Positions 7,697 to 15,906 of a stretch of DNA of 64,000 nucleotides are shown here, one piece after another (positions within the stretch are counted from its first letter, which is position 1; the number at the start of each line of letters is the position of its first letter). This DNA is from Barnesiella intestinihominis YIT 11860 (lineage in GTDB: Bacteria > Bacteroidota > Bacteroidia > Bacteroidales > Barnesiellaceae). The notes beneath the pieces are model-generated. The model made no database searches. It had not been told where the DNA came from and was given only the letters and a program-made list of their open reading frames with translations. The stretch spans positions 124,001 to 188,000 of the forward strand of contig NZ_JH815204.1 in the NCBI RefSeq assembly GCF_000296465.1, in the 5' to 3' direction. Made by a program: the position numbers and the translations under genes.

Positions 7697-9181
7697 TTAT
7701 GCCGCTTGTTTTATCGGTTTCGAATTATTCCCGGATAGTTCGGACGAAAAGGTTTGTTTAATTTTGAATCCGGTAAAGGCGATAATGATAGACATTAGCG
7801 GGCTTAGCAGATTGAAAAAGCAATAAGGCAGATAAGTGAGGGTGCTTACTCCGAGAACGGTCGCTTGTGTCATTCCGCAAGAGTTCCACGGAATCAATAC
7901 CGATGTTACAGTGACCGAATCTTCCACGGTGCGGCTGAGGAGCCGGCTTTCCAATCCCCTATTCTTATATAGTTCTTTGAAGAGGTTTCCGGTCAGTATG
8001 ATGGACAGGTATTGGTCGGCCGTACAAGTGTTGAAAAAAAGTCCGGAGGCGACAGTGGAGCATACGGCACTTTTCGGTTTACGGACGAAACGGACGAAAA
8101 CGTCGGTAATGCTACGGATCATACCGCTTGCCGACATGACACCACCGAAACACATGGCGCATATAATGAGCCAAATGGTATCCATCATGCCTCGCATTCC
8201 CCGGGTGGCGACGAGCGCATCGATTTCGGGTTGTCCGGTCGATAAAGAGGTGCTACCGAATACGGAAGTCATCAAGGCTTTGAATCCGGTAGTGAAGTCT
8301 AGGGTTTCACCTTGTGCGATTTGCAGGAGAATATGAGGTTGGAAGATGAGTATGCATATTCCTGCAATGACCGAGGATATAAACAGTGTGATAATGGTGG
8401 GAAGTTTTATGAGTATAAGGATTCCTGTAATGACAGGAACGAGGAGAAGCCAGGGCGATAAATTGAATTTTTGCGCTAATGTATCGGCAAACAGGGCTGT
8501 TTGTTCGTGAGCGACATTTCCCTTTAAGAATCCGGCAATCGTAAAAATTATCAGCGTAATGATTATCGAGGGTACTGTCGTGACGAGCATATAGCGTATG
8601 TGAGTGAAAAGTTTCGTTCCGGTGGTGGACGAAGCGAGCACCGTCGTATCGGAGAGCGGAGAGATTTTATCACCGAAATAAGCCCCCGAAATGATAGCGC
8701 CGGCAATCCACCCAGCTTCGAATCCTTGTGCCTTTCCTATCCCGAGCAAGGCGACGCCGATGGTGGCGATGGTTGTCCAAGAGCTCCCGGTAATGACGGA
8801 AACGATGGCGCAGATGAGACAGCAAGATGCCAAGAATATCTGAGGTGTGAGCGTGTGTAACCCGTAGTATATGAGCGTGGGAACTACGCCACTGAGCATC
8901 CATGTGCCGGAAATGGCTCCGATGAGTAGTAAGATGATGATGGCCGGTGTCACTTTCTTTATGTTTTTAGCCATGCCTTCTTCGAGAGAACTCCATTTAT
9001 AATTGTATTTTATCATGGCTATGCCTACACATACGGACGAAGCGATCAGAAGCGATACTTGGCTTCCTCCTAAAAGGGCATCTCCACCGAAGATAGGGAT
9101 AACCATAGCCAACAGTGCGACAAGAACGAACAATGGAATCAGTGAAATAACGGGAGTGGGTATTTTGCTTTTTTCGTCCAT
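7697..9181 (-). CDS. nhaC: NhaC-family Na+/H+ antiporter
   Basis: 494 aa from the ATG at 9181 (MDEKSKIPTPV). Upstream in-frame ATGs overlap the -7 promoter box and are rejected. It is an inner-membrane antiporter exchanging Na+ (or organic solutes in some members) for protons. About twelve hydrophobic segments are visible. Family signatures include 'GTWMLSGVVPTLIYYGL', 'VITGSSWTTIATIGVAL', 'GAIISGAYFGDKISPLSDTT' (conserved acidic ion-site region) and 'SVLIPWNSCGM' near the C terminus. The gene is monocistronic between a terminator and its own promoter. The transported solute cannot be told from sequence alone. Confidence 0.9.
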   Translation of the reverse strand: MDEKSKIPTPVISLIPLFVLVALLAMVIPIFGGDALLGGSQVSLLIASSVCVGIAMIKYNYKWSSLEEGMAKNIKKVTPAIIILLLIGAISGTWMLSGVVPTLIYYGLHTLTPQIFLASCCLICAIVSVITGSSWTTIATIGVALLGIGKAQGFEAGWIAGAIISGAYFGDKISPLSDTTVLASSTTGTKLFTHIRYMLVTTVPSIIITLIIFTIAGFLKGNVAHEQTALFADTLAQKFNLSPWLLLVPVITGILILIKLPTIITLFISSVIAGICILIFQPHILLQIAQGETLDFTTGFKALMTSVFGSTSLSTGQPEIDALVATRGMRGMMDTIWLIICAMCFGGVMSASGMIRSITDVFVRFVRKPKSAVCSTVASGLFFNTCTADQYLSIILTGNLFKELYKNRGLESRLLSRTVEDSVTVTSVLIPWNSCGMTQATVLGVSTLTYLPYCFFNLLSPLMSIIIAFTGFKIKQTFSSELSGNNSKPIKQAA

Positions 9182-9207
9182 ATTATTTTTCTTTTTATTC
9201 GAGCTTG

Positions 9208-9215
9208 CAAAGGTA
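9208..9215 (-). promoter_or_regulatory. -7 box of nhaC
   Basis: Read on the minus strand this is TACCTTTGC, an exact Bacteroidetes -7 box, 26 bases before the nhaC start codon. No clear -33 box is seen. Confidence 0.7.
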
Positions 9216-9398
9216 ATCATAATGCATATATATTACCTTTATTTTCTTCTATTTTTGAATAAATAAACAGTAATTATTGTATGTATAAATATTTATTCAT
9301 TTTTGAATAAAAAAGAGGATTGTCGGTATTCTACTTTTTCGACGGTATGTAGATTGGAATGCTTTGTTTGGAGAGAAGTGTAAAAATCGAGCGGAAAT

Positions 9399-10670
9399 TC
9401 AGAAATTGAATCGAAGTCCGGCTTGCAGATTGATGTTAAAGGGTTTTTCTTTACGAATAGTCGAAATGTCCGATCCATCGTCGAAGTAATAGACGATACC
9501 GGGCTCGGCATAGAGGCTTATATGCGACGCCAGTTTGAAAGAGATTCCGGCCGATGCCGATACGGACCACTGCAATTGGTTTATATGCAGAGTCTCGTCG
9601 TTGGAAAACGGCGGACGATTGTTCATTTCGTATTGTGCGGAGAGTTCTCCGTGAACACATTTTTCCAACATTCCGCCTCCCGATAGGTAGAGATTGAAAT
9701 AGCGCTTTTTTAAGAAATTCCAGTTTAGTTTTAACGGTATTCCCAAATAGTGTAGTTGCTGGTTTTGTGTATAGTATGCAGCTCCTCCGGCAGTCAAGTT
9801 GGACGAAAGATAGGTATATACAAGTCCCGTTTCTAATGCCAGTCGATTGTTCAGTTCTTTCTGGACTGTAATTCCAACCGATACGGGAAAGTGGTGTTTA
9901 ATGTCTGTTTTGGGTTGGCTATTGATATTTTGCAGCATGATATGTTGGTAGGGTGTTGTTACCGGCCCTTCGGAGTTCGAAAGATTTTTTTCGGAAGGGA
10001 GACTTGCCATTTCGGCAGAGGCATAAGGGGCTAAATTGCTGAATCCATTTCGATTGTCGGCTGACGCGATTAGGTTATTCCCCAGAGATACGCCCAAAGA
10101 CCAAGTGCTTTTAGGTTTGGTTTGTGTATGCGTATGTATGGTTGTCGTGTTGGTATTCTCGTTTCTCGATGGAAACAAGCTAGTCTGTGCGTTGTCTCGT
10201 TTTTTCTCCGGAGTTGATTTTTCCGGTTCGGAAGATTCCCGTTGTTCGATGTGTCGCGATTCGTTTATTTGAGATGGCGTATGGTTTTCCACATCGGTAC
10301 GGTCGGGTGTTTGCGGTGCTCGTATCGGTTTATAAGATTGGGCTATTATATCGAGTGGTTCCTGTTTTATCGAGGGTACAGTATTTTGCATTCGAGATAC
10401 TTCCATTTGCTCCGAGCCGGATATTTTTGTTTGAAGCGGGAGATTATTTAAGTCGGTAGTCGGACGGAGGAATTGTAACCCGATAAAAGTACATAACAAA
10501 AGTGTAATACAAGCGGCTGCCCACCAAATGGTTCTTTTCCGAAGGGGGATACGACGTGGAGCGAGCTCTTTGGAAAGTTCTTCCCAAACTTCTGGCGGAG
10601 GAGTAACCGAATATTCATCGAGCTGCTCTTTCCAGCTGTCTGTCCAATTTTTAGTTTTATCCGTTTTCAT
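9399..10670 (-). CDS. Membrane protein joining an anti-sigma-like N terminus to an outer-membrane barrel domain
   Basis: 423 aa. Residues 1-46 are charged and cytoplasmic-looking ('PPPEVWEELSKEL'). One membrane segment follows (about 47-66, WWAAACITLLLCTFIGLQFL), then about 150 residues rich in Ser, Thr, Pro, Lys and Glu. The C terminus (about 260-423) has alternating strands typical of an outer-membrane beta-barrel (PorT-like): 'VSVGITVQKEL', 'LGIPLKLNWNF', 'LYAEPGIVYYF' and a terminal FNF. It overlaps the upstream ECF sigma gene by 14 bases, so the two are co-translated. Inference: it is the sigma factor's membrane partner, with its N terminus sequestering the sigma and its C terminus sensing the outer membrane. 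The family is common in Bacteroidetes but its function is poorly defined. Confidence 0.7.
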   Translation of the reverse strand: MKTDKTKNWTDSWKEQLDEYSVTPPPEVWEELSKELAPRRIPLRKRTIWWAAACITLLLCTFIGLQFLRPTTDLNNLPLQTKISGSEQMEVSRMQNTVPSIKQEPLDIIAQSYKPIRAPQTPDRTDVENHTPSQINESRHIEQRESSEPEKSTPEKKRDNAQTSLFPSRNENTNTTTIHTHTQTKPKSTWSLGVSLGNNLIASADNRNGFSNLAPYASAEMASLPSEKNLSNSEGPVTTPYQHIMLQNINSQPKTDIKHHFPVSVGITVQKELNNRLALETGLVYTYLSSNLTAGGAAYYTQNQQLHYLGIPLKLNWNFLKKRYFNLYLSGGGMLEKCVHGELSAQYEMNNRPPFSNDETLHINQLQWSVSASAGISFKLASHISLYAEPGIVYYFDDGSDISTIRKEKPFNINLQAGLRFNF

Positions 10671-11217
10671 ATTGTGCCCAATATTGTTTAACTCGATTCA
10701 TCAATATCGTTCGTGCCCGATGTAATTGTGATGAGGAGCTTTTTTCGTTTATATGAAGCAGGTTTGCAATTTCTTTATGTGATTTGTTCTCGAATGTGAA
10801 CAGATTGAATACCGTGCGGTATCCGTCCGGCAATTCCGAAATGAATCGAAGAAGCGTTTCCTGAGGTATGTTTTTTACGATTTTGTCGTCGTCTTCATTT
10901 TCCGGGTCGGCTATTTCGGGAGCGGTTTCGATGTCGAGCTCGATATGTTGTGTTTGCTTGCGAATCGCTTCTAATGCTGTATTTACCATAATACGGCTCA
11001 ACCATGCTTTTAATGAGCCTTCGCCTCGGTAGAAAAATTTATCCAAAGAGGTAAAGGCTTTAAGGAACCCGTCATGTAAAAGATCTTTGGCGAAATCTCT
11101 GTTCCCGGAGTAACGGATACAAAGTGCGAACATTTCACCGGCATAGCGTTGATACAGCTCGTTCTGTGCCGTCATATCTTTCCGCTTGCAACACTCTACC
11201 AGCTCTGCTTCGTTCAT
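10657..11217 (-). CDS. ECF-type RNA polymerase sigma-70 factor
   Basis: 186 aa. Region 2 is visible at about 20-90 ('LYQRYAGEMFALCIRY', 'AKDLLHDGFLKAF', 'GEGSLKAWLSRIMVNTALEAIRK'), followed by an acidic linker (DPENEDDDK). Region 4 is at about 125-180 ('LPDGYRTVFNLFTFENKSHKEIANLLHINEKSSSSQLHRAR'). It directs RNA polymerase to a small set of promoters. It is transcribed with the downstream membrane protein, and its promoter faces away from that of the NigD-like gene. The two promoters share a 12-base sequence (13 bases with one mismatch), suggesting common and possibly autogenous control. Confidence 0.92.
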   Translation of the reverse strand: MNEAELVECCKRKDMTAQNELYQRYAGEMFALCIRYSGNRDFAKDLLHDGFLKAFTSLDKFFYRGEGSLKAWLSRIMVNTALEAIRKQTQHIELDIETAPEIADPENEDDDKIVKNIPQETLLRFISELPDGYRTVFNLFTFENKSHKEIANLLHINEKSSSSQLHRARTILMNRVKQYWAQYENG

Positions 11218-11255
11218 TTTTTGATGATTCCTGTTATTTATTAAATGTAACGATG

Positions 11256-11327
11256 TAAAAATACTGCATGATAGGTGATAGAAAAATTGTTTTTAACTCT
11301 TTAACAAAATTCGGTGCAGTATTTTTG
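11256..11327. promoter_or_regulatory. Divergent promoter pair with a shared 12-13-base element
   Basis: TGCAGTATTTTTG on the plus strand (11315-11327) and TGCAGTATTTTTA on the minus strand (11268-11256) point outwards. Each contains a -7-like TATTTTT(G/A), and they lie 51 and 38 bases before the NigD-like and ECF sigma start codons. The identical 12 bases upstream of both boxes suggest recognition by one sigma factor or regulator. Confidence 0.6.
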
Positions 11328-11378
11328 AATGGTTTACGTTTACCTCATAAAAGTGGATAAATTAAAAAACAGACGAAT

Positions 11379-12131
11379 ATGAAAATGAAAAAGTTTTTAT
11401 TGGTAGGATTATTAGGTGTTGTGACATTGTGCGGGCTGTCGTCTTGTGACGATGATGACGATGGCGGATACGTTCCGTTTTCCTATGCGGTGGGCGATAT
11501 GGTCGTAAAAGACGGGAGTGAGCCATATATCCAGTTGGATAGTAAGCAAACACTTTTCCCGTCGAATGGCAGTCGTTTGCCTAATTATTTGTTGAAAGAT
11601 GGAAAACGGGTAATCGTGAACTTCTCTTTTCTCGAAGGACAGCGGGAGGGATATGATTATTATATTCTTATCAATGATATAGATTCTGTGTTGGTTAAGA
11701 ATGTTATTCCCATCACTCCTGAAACGACCGATAGTATCGGTAACGATCCTGTGAATGTGTTGGATATGTGGACGAGCGATAAGTATCTGACGGTTCAGTT
11801 TGAAATGCGAGGTCTTGGTCGCGAGAAACACATGATTAATTTGGTTAGGAATTATTCTTTATCTCCTAATCCCGATGGAGACGGTTATTTACAGTTGGAG
11901 TTGCGTCATAATCGTTTGAATGATCCTGAGATAGACCATATTTTATGGGGGGTGGCTTCGTTTAGATTGGATGATTTGAAACTGGAAAATCCCGATTTGA
12001 AAGGGTTGAAAATAAAAGTGCGTAGTCCTTATGGAACGGAAGTTCGTACTTGTGATTTCGAGAAGGAGGATTCAGGAGAGGATGCAATTTCTGGAACTCA
12101 GGAGAAGAGTGTTTCTACTTATGTCCGATAG
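11379..12131 (+). CDS. NigD-like lipoprotein
   Basis: 250 aa. A lipoprotein signal peptide ends at LSSC (Cys23), followed by an acidic DDDDD run typical of Bacteroidetes surface lipoproteins. The body resembles the NigD-like family: 'VGDMVVKDG', a beta-rich first domain ending near 'YDYYILINDIDSVLVKNV', and a second domain with 'LTVQFEMRG' and 'YLQLELRHN'. The family is named after a gene in a Bacteroides bacteriocin locus, but most members have no known role. It is divergent from the ECF sigma gene with a matched promoter element, so it may be a target of that sigma factor. Confidence 0.8.
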   Translation: MKMKKFLLVGLLGVVTLCGLSSCDDDDDGGYVPFSYAVGDMVVKDGSEPYIQLDSKQTLFPSNGSRLPNYLLKDGKRVIVNFSFLEGQREGYDYYILINDIDSVLVKNVIPITPETTDSIGNDPVNVLDMWTSDKYLTVQFEMRGLGREKHMINLVRNYSLSPNPDGDGYLQLELRHNRLNDPEIDHILWGVASFRLDDLKLENPDLKGLKIKVRSPYGTEVRTCDFEKEDSGEDAISGTQEKSVSTYVR

Positions 12132-12163
12132 AAATTGATAGTTAAGTAAATAGGTGTTGATTG

Positions 12164-12199
12164 CCGGGAGCAGAATGGATATTTTGCTTCCGGTTTTTT
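12164..12199 (+). terminator. Terminator of the NigD-like gene
   Basis: Nine-base-pair stem (12164-12172 with 12185-12193, one G-T pair) followed by six T. Confidence 0.85.
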
Positions 12200-12238
12200 A
12201 TTGTGAAATAAGGGCTTATAAGTTTTTTGGATAGGTAC

Positions 12239-12304
12239 AAAAAAAAATTGATTGTCTCACGACAACCAATCTTTGTTAACCTTAAATCTAATACCATGAA
12301 AAAC
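12239..12304 (-). ncRNA. Candidate small RNA, about 65 nt
   Basis: Read on the minus strand, an exact -7 box TATATTTG(C) at 12318-12311 is followed about 7 bases later by a possible start. About 35 unstructured bases follow, then a terminator hairpin TTGGTTGTC-GTGA-GACAATCAA (12269-12248) and nine T. The stem is a complete 9-bp helix only on the minus strand, where one position is a G-U pair; on the plus strand the same position is an A-C mismatch. No coding potential beyond seven codons is seen on either strand. A -33 box is weak (TTTG at 16 bases). It lies between the NigD-like terminator and metF. Confidence 0.6.
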
Positions 12305-12643
12305 ACATTGCAAATATAGGGGTAAATATGTTCTCAAACATAATATTTAGACAATAATTTTCTTGGATTTAATTTGTTTTAACTAATGTAAATCGATTTG
12401 GTCGTAAATGTATACGGTCTTTAACATTTTGGCGAGACTGTAAACAAATATTCGCTGTTCCCGGATATTTCCTTATATTAGAATGAGATAGAAATAATTC
12501 AAAAAGGGGAAAAGGATTTGTTTGTTTTATCCTTTTCACATTTTTCGTTTGTGGTATCGGACGAGTTTGTTAAAGATGGACTGTATTCGGTATATCCAAA
12601 TAAATTTGTTTCTGCACTTGGTTTACATTATCTTTGTCATAAC

Positions 12644-12724
12644 GAAGATAGGATGTGGTTCGACATAGCTAATTCGGAAATGAGATCCCCGTTTGCCTCT
12701 GCGCTCACCTTTCACTATCTTTGT
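12644..12724 (+). repeat. Promoter-bearing dispersed repeat, copy 2
   Basis: It matches copy 1 along its length and carries TTTG (12692-12695), 20 bases and a perfect TATCTTTG (12716-12723), 68 bases before metF. It is flanked on the left by another TATCTTTGTC (12629-12638), identical to its right end TATCTTTGTC. The short hairpin is degenerate in this copy. Confidence 0.85.
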
Positions 12725-12791
12725 CTATTGTTGTACGAGTGGTAAGAATTAAAATAGGTATTAGATTAATACCCGATTAAATGAAAAATAA

Positions 12792-13748
12792 ATGAAGGTT
12801 GCCGATTTGATAAAGAATAGCGGGAGTACAGGATTTTCATTTGAAATATTGCCTCCATTAAAGGGTAGCAGTATCGAGAAATCTTTTAAAGCGATAGACA
12901 CGCTACGGGAATTTGCGCCGTTATATATTAATATAACCACACATCGCAGTGAATTGGTTTATAAGGATACCCCCGATGGGTTGTTTCGCCGGGTCTCGGA
13001 ACGTAGTCGTCCCGGTACAGTAGCGGTAGCGGCAGCTATAAAAAATAAATATCAGATACCCACTGTTCCTCATCTCATATGCAGTGGCTTTACAGCTCTC
13101 GAAACAGAATATGCTTTAATAGATTTGAATTTTTTGGGGATATGCGATTTGCTTATTTTGAGAGGTGATAAGGCTAAGCATGAGAATCGATTTATCGCTG
13201 CTTCCGGTGGATATGAACATGCTATTGAATTGGAGCAGCAGGTGAATCGTTTTAATGAGGGTTATTTCATAGATGGCACTCGAATGGATTTGGTCAGTAC
13301 AAGGCAATTTTCATACGGAGTGGCGGGTTATCCCGAGAAACATGACGAATCTCCTAATCCCGACGAGGATATGAAATGGTTGAAGGCAAAGGTGGATGCA
13401 GGAGCCGACTATATAGTTACCCAGATGTTTTTCGATAACGAAAAGTTTTTCTCGTTTGTAGACCGTTGTCGGGCAGCAGGGATTACCGTACCCATTGTCC
13501 CGGGATTGAAACCTATCTCGAAGGCTTCGCAATTGACATTGTTACCTCGTGTATTTCACGTAGATATACCCGATATGCTGGTTCGGGAGATTGTTAAGTG
13601 TAAAGACGATTCGCAGGTTAAGCAGGTAGGGATAGATTGGTGTACAGCTCAATCGCTCGAATTGAAAGCGAAGGGAGTACCCAGTATTCACTATTATTCG
13701 CTTATGGCGGTCGATAGTGTTTATCAAGTGGCGAAGTCGGTTTATTAA
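12792..13748 (+). CDS. metF: 5,10-methylenetetrahydrofolate reductase
   Basis: 318 aa, normal length for bacterial MetF. It reduces methylene-THF to methyl-THF with FAD, feeding methionine synthesis. Signatures are 'FSFEILPPLKG' (active-site Glu), 'YINITTHRS', 'PHLICSGF', 'LLILRGDKAK' (FAD loop), 'FSYGVAGYPEKHDESPN', 'GADYIVTQMFFDNEKFFSFVDRCR' and 'IVPGLKPI'. It is the first of a tightly spaced run metF-holB-yjbR-like (gaps 15 and 19 bases), so co-transcription is likely. The nearest promoter is the one inside repeat copy 2. Confidence 0.95.
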   Translation: MKVADLIKNSGSTGFSFEILPPLKGSSIEKSFKAIDTLREFAPLYINITTHRSELVYKDTPDGLFRRVSERSRPGTVAVAAAIKNKYQIPTVPHLICSGFTALETEYALIDLNFLGICDLLILRGDKAKHENRFIAASGGYEHAIELEQQVNRFNEGYFIDGTRMDLVSTRQFSYGVAGYPEKHDESPNPDEDMKWLKAKVDAGADYIVTQMFFDNEKFFSFVDRCRAAGITVPIVPGLKPISKASQLTLLPRVFHVDIPDMLVREIVKCKDDSQVKQVGIDWCTAQSLELKAKGVPSIHYYSLMAVDSVYQVAKSVY

Positions 13749-13763
13749 CGGAGGGATCGCGCG

Positions 13764-14885
13764 ATGTTTTTTAAAGACGTTATCGGACAGGAGGAGGTAA
13801 AGCGAAGACTTTTACGTTCGGTTGACAATGATCATGTGGCTCATGCCCAGTTGCTTTGTGGACCGGAGGGTGTCGGTAAATTTGCTATGGCTATGGCTTA
13901 TGCCCGGTATATACATTGCACGAATCGTCAGAATGGGGATGCTTGCGGTGTATGTCCGTCTTGCCGGCAACATACGGCTTTGACTCACCCGGATTTGCAT
14001 TTTGTATTCCCGATGGTCAAAGTGGATAAGAAGAAGCGGATATGTGACGATTATTTGCCCGAATGGACTGAGTTTTTGAAGGAGAATACCTATTTCGGGA
14101 TCGATTCATGGTTGAGGTATATTAATGCCGATAACAAGCAGGCCGTAATTTATGGAGAAGAGAGTGAAAGTATTTTGCGGAAGATGTCTTTAAAGAGTTA
14201 TGAATCTCCGTATAAAATAATGATTATATGGCTGCCGGAACGCATGAACGACACTTGCTCCAATAAATTGCTGAAATTGCTGGAAGAGCCTTTTCCCGGT
14301 AGTGTGTTTTTGTTAGTCAGCAATAATCCCGATAGAGTGCTGGGGACTATACGTTCGCGTTCACAGCTTATCGAGATTCGCTCTTTGTCCACGTCGGTTA
14401 TAGCCGAGGCGTTGCAACGCCGGTATGGGATAACGGAGCAGGATGCTATTTCGGTGGCCCATGTCGCAGAGGGTAATTATTTGAAGGCTTGTGAGGCTCT
14501 TCAATTGAATGAGGAGAATAAGTTGTTTTTCGATTATTTTGTACAGGTCATGCGTTTGGCCTATGCTCGGAAAATAAAGGACTTGAAGATATGGAGCGAA
14601 GAAGTGGCCGATTTGGGGCGCGAGCGTTTGCGCCGATTTCTTTCCTATGCCCAACGAATGATACGTGAGAATTACATCTATAATTTGCATGTTCCTGCAT
14701 TAACCTATATGAATCGGGAAGAGGCTCAATTTTCTTCGCGTTTCGCTCCGTTTATTCATGAACGTAATGTACAGGCTATCATGAAACATTTGAGCGATGC
14801 CGAAAATGATGTCGGGCAGAATGCTAATGCCAAGATTGTTCTTTTCGATCTATCTATAAAACTTATTATGCTGTTGAAAAGCTGA
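13764..14885 (+). CDS. holB: DNA polymerase III subunit delta'
   Basis: 373 aa. It is a stator subunit of the clamp loader. Visible features are 'DVIGQEEVKRRL' at the N terminus, 'LLCGPEGVGKFAMA' (P-loop), four Cys in 'GDACGVCPSC' and nearby (zinc module), 'MMI-WLPERMND-CSNKLLKLLEEP' (delta'/DnaX core) and 'SRSQLIEIRSL' (SRC-like sensor, here SRS). The Bacteroidetes version has a long insert around 'FVFPMVKVDKKKRICDDYLPEW', also seen here. It begins 15 bases after metF. Confidence is high from the P-loop, zinc cysteines and order of motifs. Confidence 0.9.
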   Translation: MFFKDVIGQEEVKRRLLRSVDNDHVAHAQLLCGPEGVGKFAMAMAYARYIHCTNRQNGDACGVCPSCRQHTALTHPDLHFVFPMVKVDKKKRICDDYLPEWTEFLKENTYFGIDSWLRYINADNKQAVIYGEESESILRKMSLKSYESPYKIMIIWLPERMNDTCSNKLLKLLEEPFPGSVFLLVSNNPDRVLGTIRSRSQLIEIRSLSTSVIAEALQRRYGITEQDAISVAHVAEGNYLKACEALQLNEENKLFFDYFVQVMRLAYARKIKDLKIWSEEVADLGRERLRRFLSYAQRMIRENYIYNLHVPALTYMNREEAQFSSRFAPFIHERNVQAIMKHLSDAENDVGQNANAKIVLFDLSIKLIMLLKS

Positions 14886-14904
14886 TGAGGAGTCGAGATG
14901 TGAA

Positions 14905-15273
14905 ATGAATGTAGAAGAATTTAGGGAATATTGTCTTTCGTTGAAGGGTGTGGAAGAGAAGATGCCTTTCGTGAATGTTGCCGACCGATATAGCCGTGAT
15001 GTTTTGTGTTTCTATGTGGGCGATAAATGGTTTTGTTTTGTGAATGTCGAAGTGTTCGATTTTTGTTGTATTAAATGCGACCCGGTGGAATCGGGCGAAT
15101 TGCAGGCTTGTTATGTGGGAGTAAAGCCGGGGTGGCATATGAATAAAAGACATTGGATTAGCGTTTACTTTAATCGAGATGTTTCGGACGAGATGGTCAG
15201 GAAGTTAGTGAAGAAATCTTATGATATGGTTGTCAAGCGTTTGAATCGTAAGGAGCGGGAAAGACTATTATAG
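14905..15273 (+). CDS. MmcQ/YjbR-family protein
   Basis: 122 aa, full length for the family. Features are 'EFREYCLSLKGVEEKMPF' at the start, 'VLCFYVGDKWFCFVNVEVFDFCCIKCDP' in the middle and 'GVKPGWHMNKRHWISVYFNRDVSDEMVRKLVKKSYDMVV' at the end. This is the usual CyaY-like fold of YjbR, proposed to bind DNA. No enzymatic role is established. It is the last gene of the metF-holB run and lies just before the ssrA promoter. Confidence 0.85.
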   Translation: MNVEEFREYCLSLKGVEEKMPFVNVADRYSRDVLCFYVGDKWFCFVNVEVFDFCCIKCDPVESGELQACYVGVKPGWHMNKRHWISVYFNRDVSDEMVRKLVKKSYDMVVKRLNRKERERLL

Positions 15274-15326
15274 AGAGATATGTCTATTTTTTTGAAAAAA
15301 CAGGTCTTTTTCTATTGAAAAAATAT

Positions 15327-15334
15327 TATCTTTG
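15327..15334 (+). promoter_or_regulatory. -7 box of ssrA
   Basis: TATCTTTGC, an exact Bacteroidetes -7 box, 36 bases before the mature tmRNA end. The leader between them forms CCCGG...CCGGG. Confidence 0.75.
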
Positions 15335-15369
15335 CCGTCCCGGATAGAAAACACCGGGAAACTACCACT

Positions 15370-15764
15370 GGGGCTGACCGGTTTTGACAGCGGGTAGAAG
15401 TGGTGGGTAAGCATGCAGAGCGTTGTTGCCCCGCTCTATAATATCAGACAACAAAAATTTAACTGGCGAAAATAACTACGCTCTTGCTGCTTAATCGAAG
15501 TACAGTAGATTAGCTTAATCTCCGCAACAGTTGTGGAGACAAGACATCACCCGGTTGCTGTTGTTCCGAAGCGTTCCGAAACGGTGGTGCAATAATATCG
15601 GAAATAGTCAGAGGCCAGTTTCGAGCTGATGATGAAAATTTAGAAACTAAGGTGCAGATTGGTGGCTTCGGTCTTGTCTGTACCCGACAATCAAAGCGAA
15701 GATAAGCATGTAGAAAGCTCATTAGTTCCTCGTTTGGACGAGGGTTCGAATCCCTCCAGCTCCA
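15370..15764 (+). ncRNA. ssrA: Transfer-messenger RNA (tmRNA)
   Basis: It rescues stalled ribosomes and tags the protein for degradation. The 5' end GGGGCTG (15370-15376) pairs with CAGCTCC (15757-15763) as the acceptor stem. The T arm GGACGAGGGTTCGAATCCCTCC (given here as stem GAGGG/CCCTC around TTCGAAT) is at about 15738-15756. The tag frame at 15465-15494 reads GENNYALAA then TAA, as known from Porphyromonas-type Bacteroidales. After discriminator A15764 the genome has CGA, so the CCA end is not encoded and must be added enzymatically. Confidence 0.97.
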
Positions 15765-15906
15765 CGATATATATTGTTTTTCAATAAGTTGCTGATTAGT
15801 GGTATTAAAAGTGGCACTATCTGTTTTACTTTTAATATCTTTTTTCATAAGATTCTGAAATGGTATTGTTTGATTGTATCTTAATATTGTGAAAAATAAA
15901 AGAGCG

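Noticed and set aside
12296-12319. Seven-codon plus-strand frame (MKNTLQI) as a leader peptide
   Set aside because: The surrounding hairpin and -7 box fit a minus-strand small RNA better; no plus-strand promoter or downstream attenuator is visible.
12518-12745. 75-codon open frame before metF
   Set aside because: It runs through promoter repeat copy 2, and the same translation pattern does not persist in the other repeat copies.
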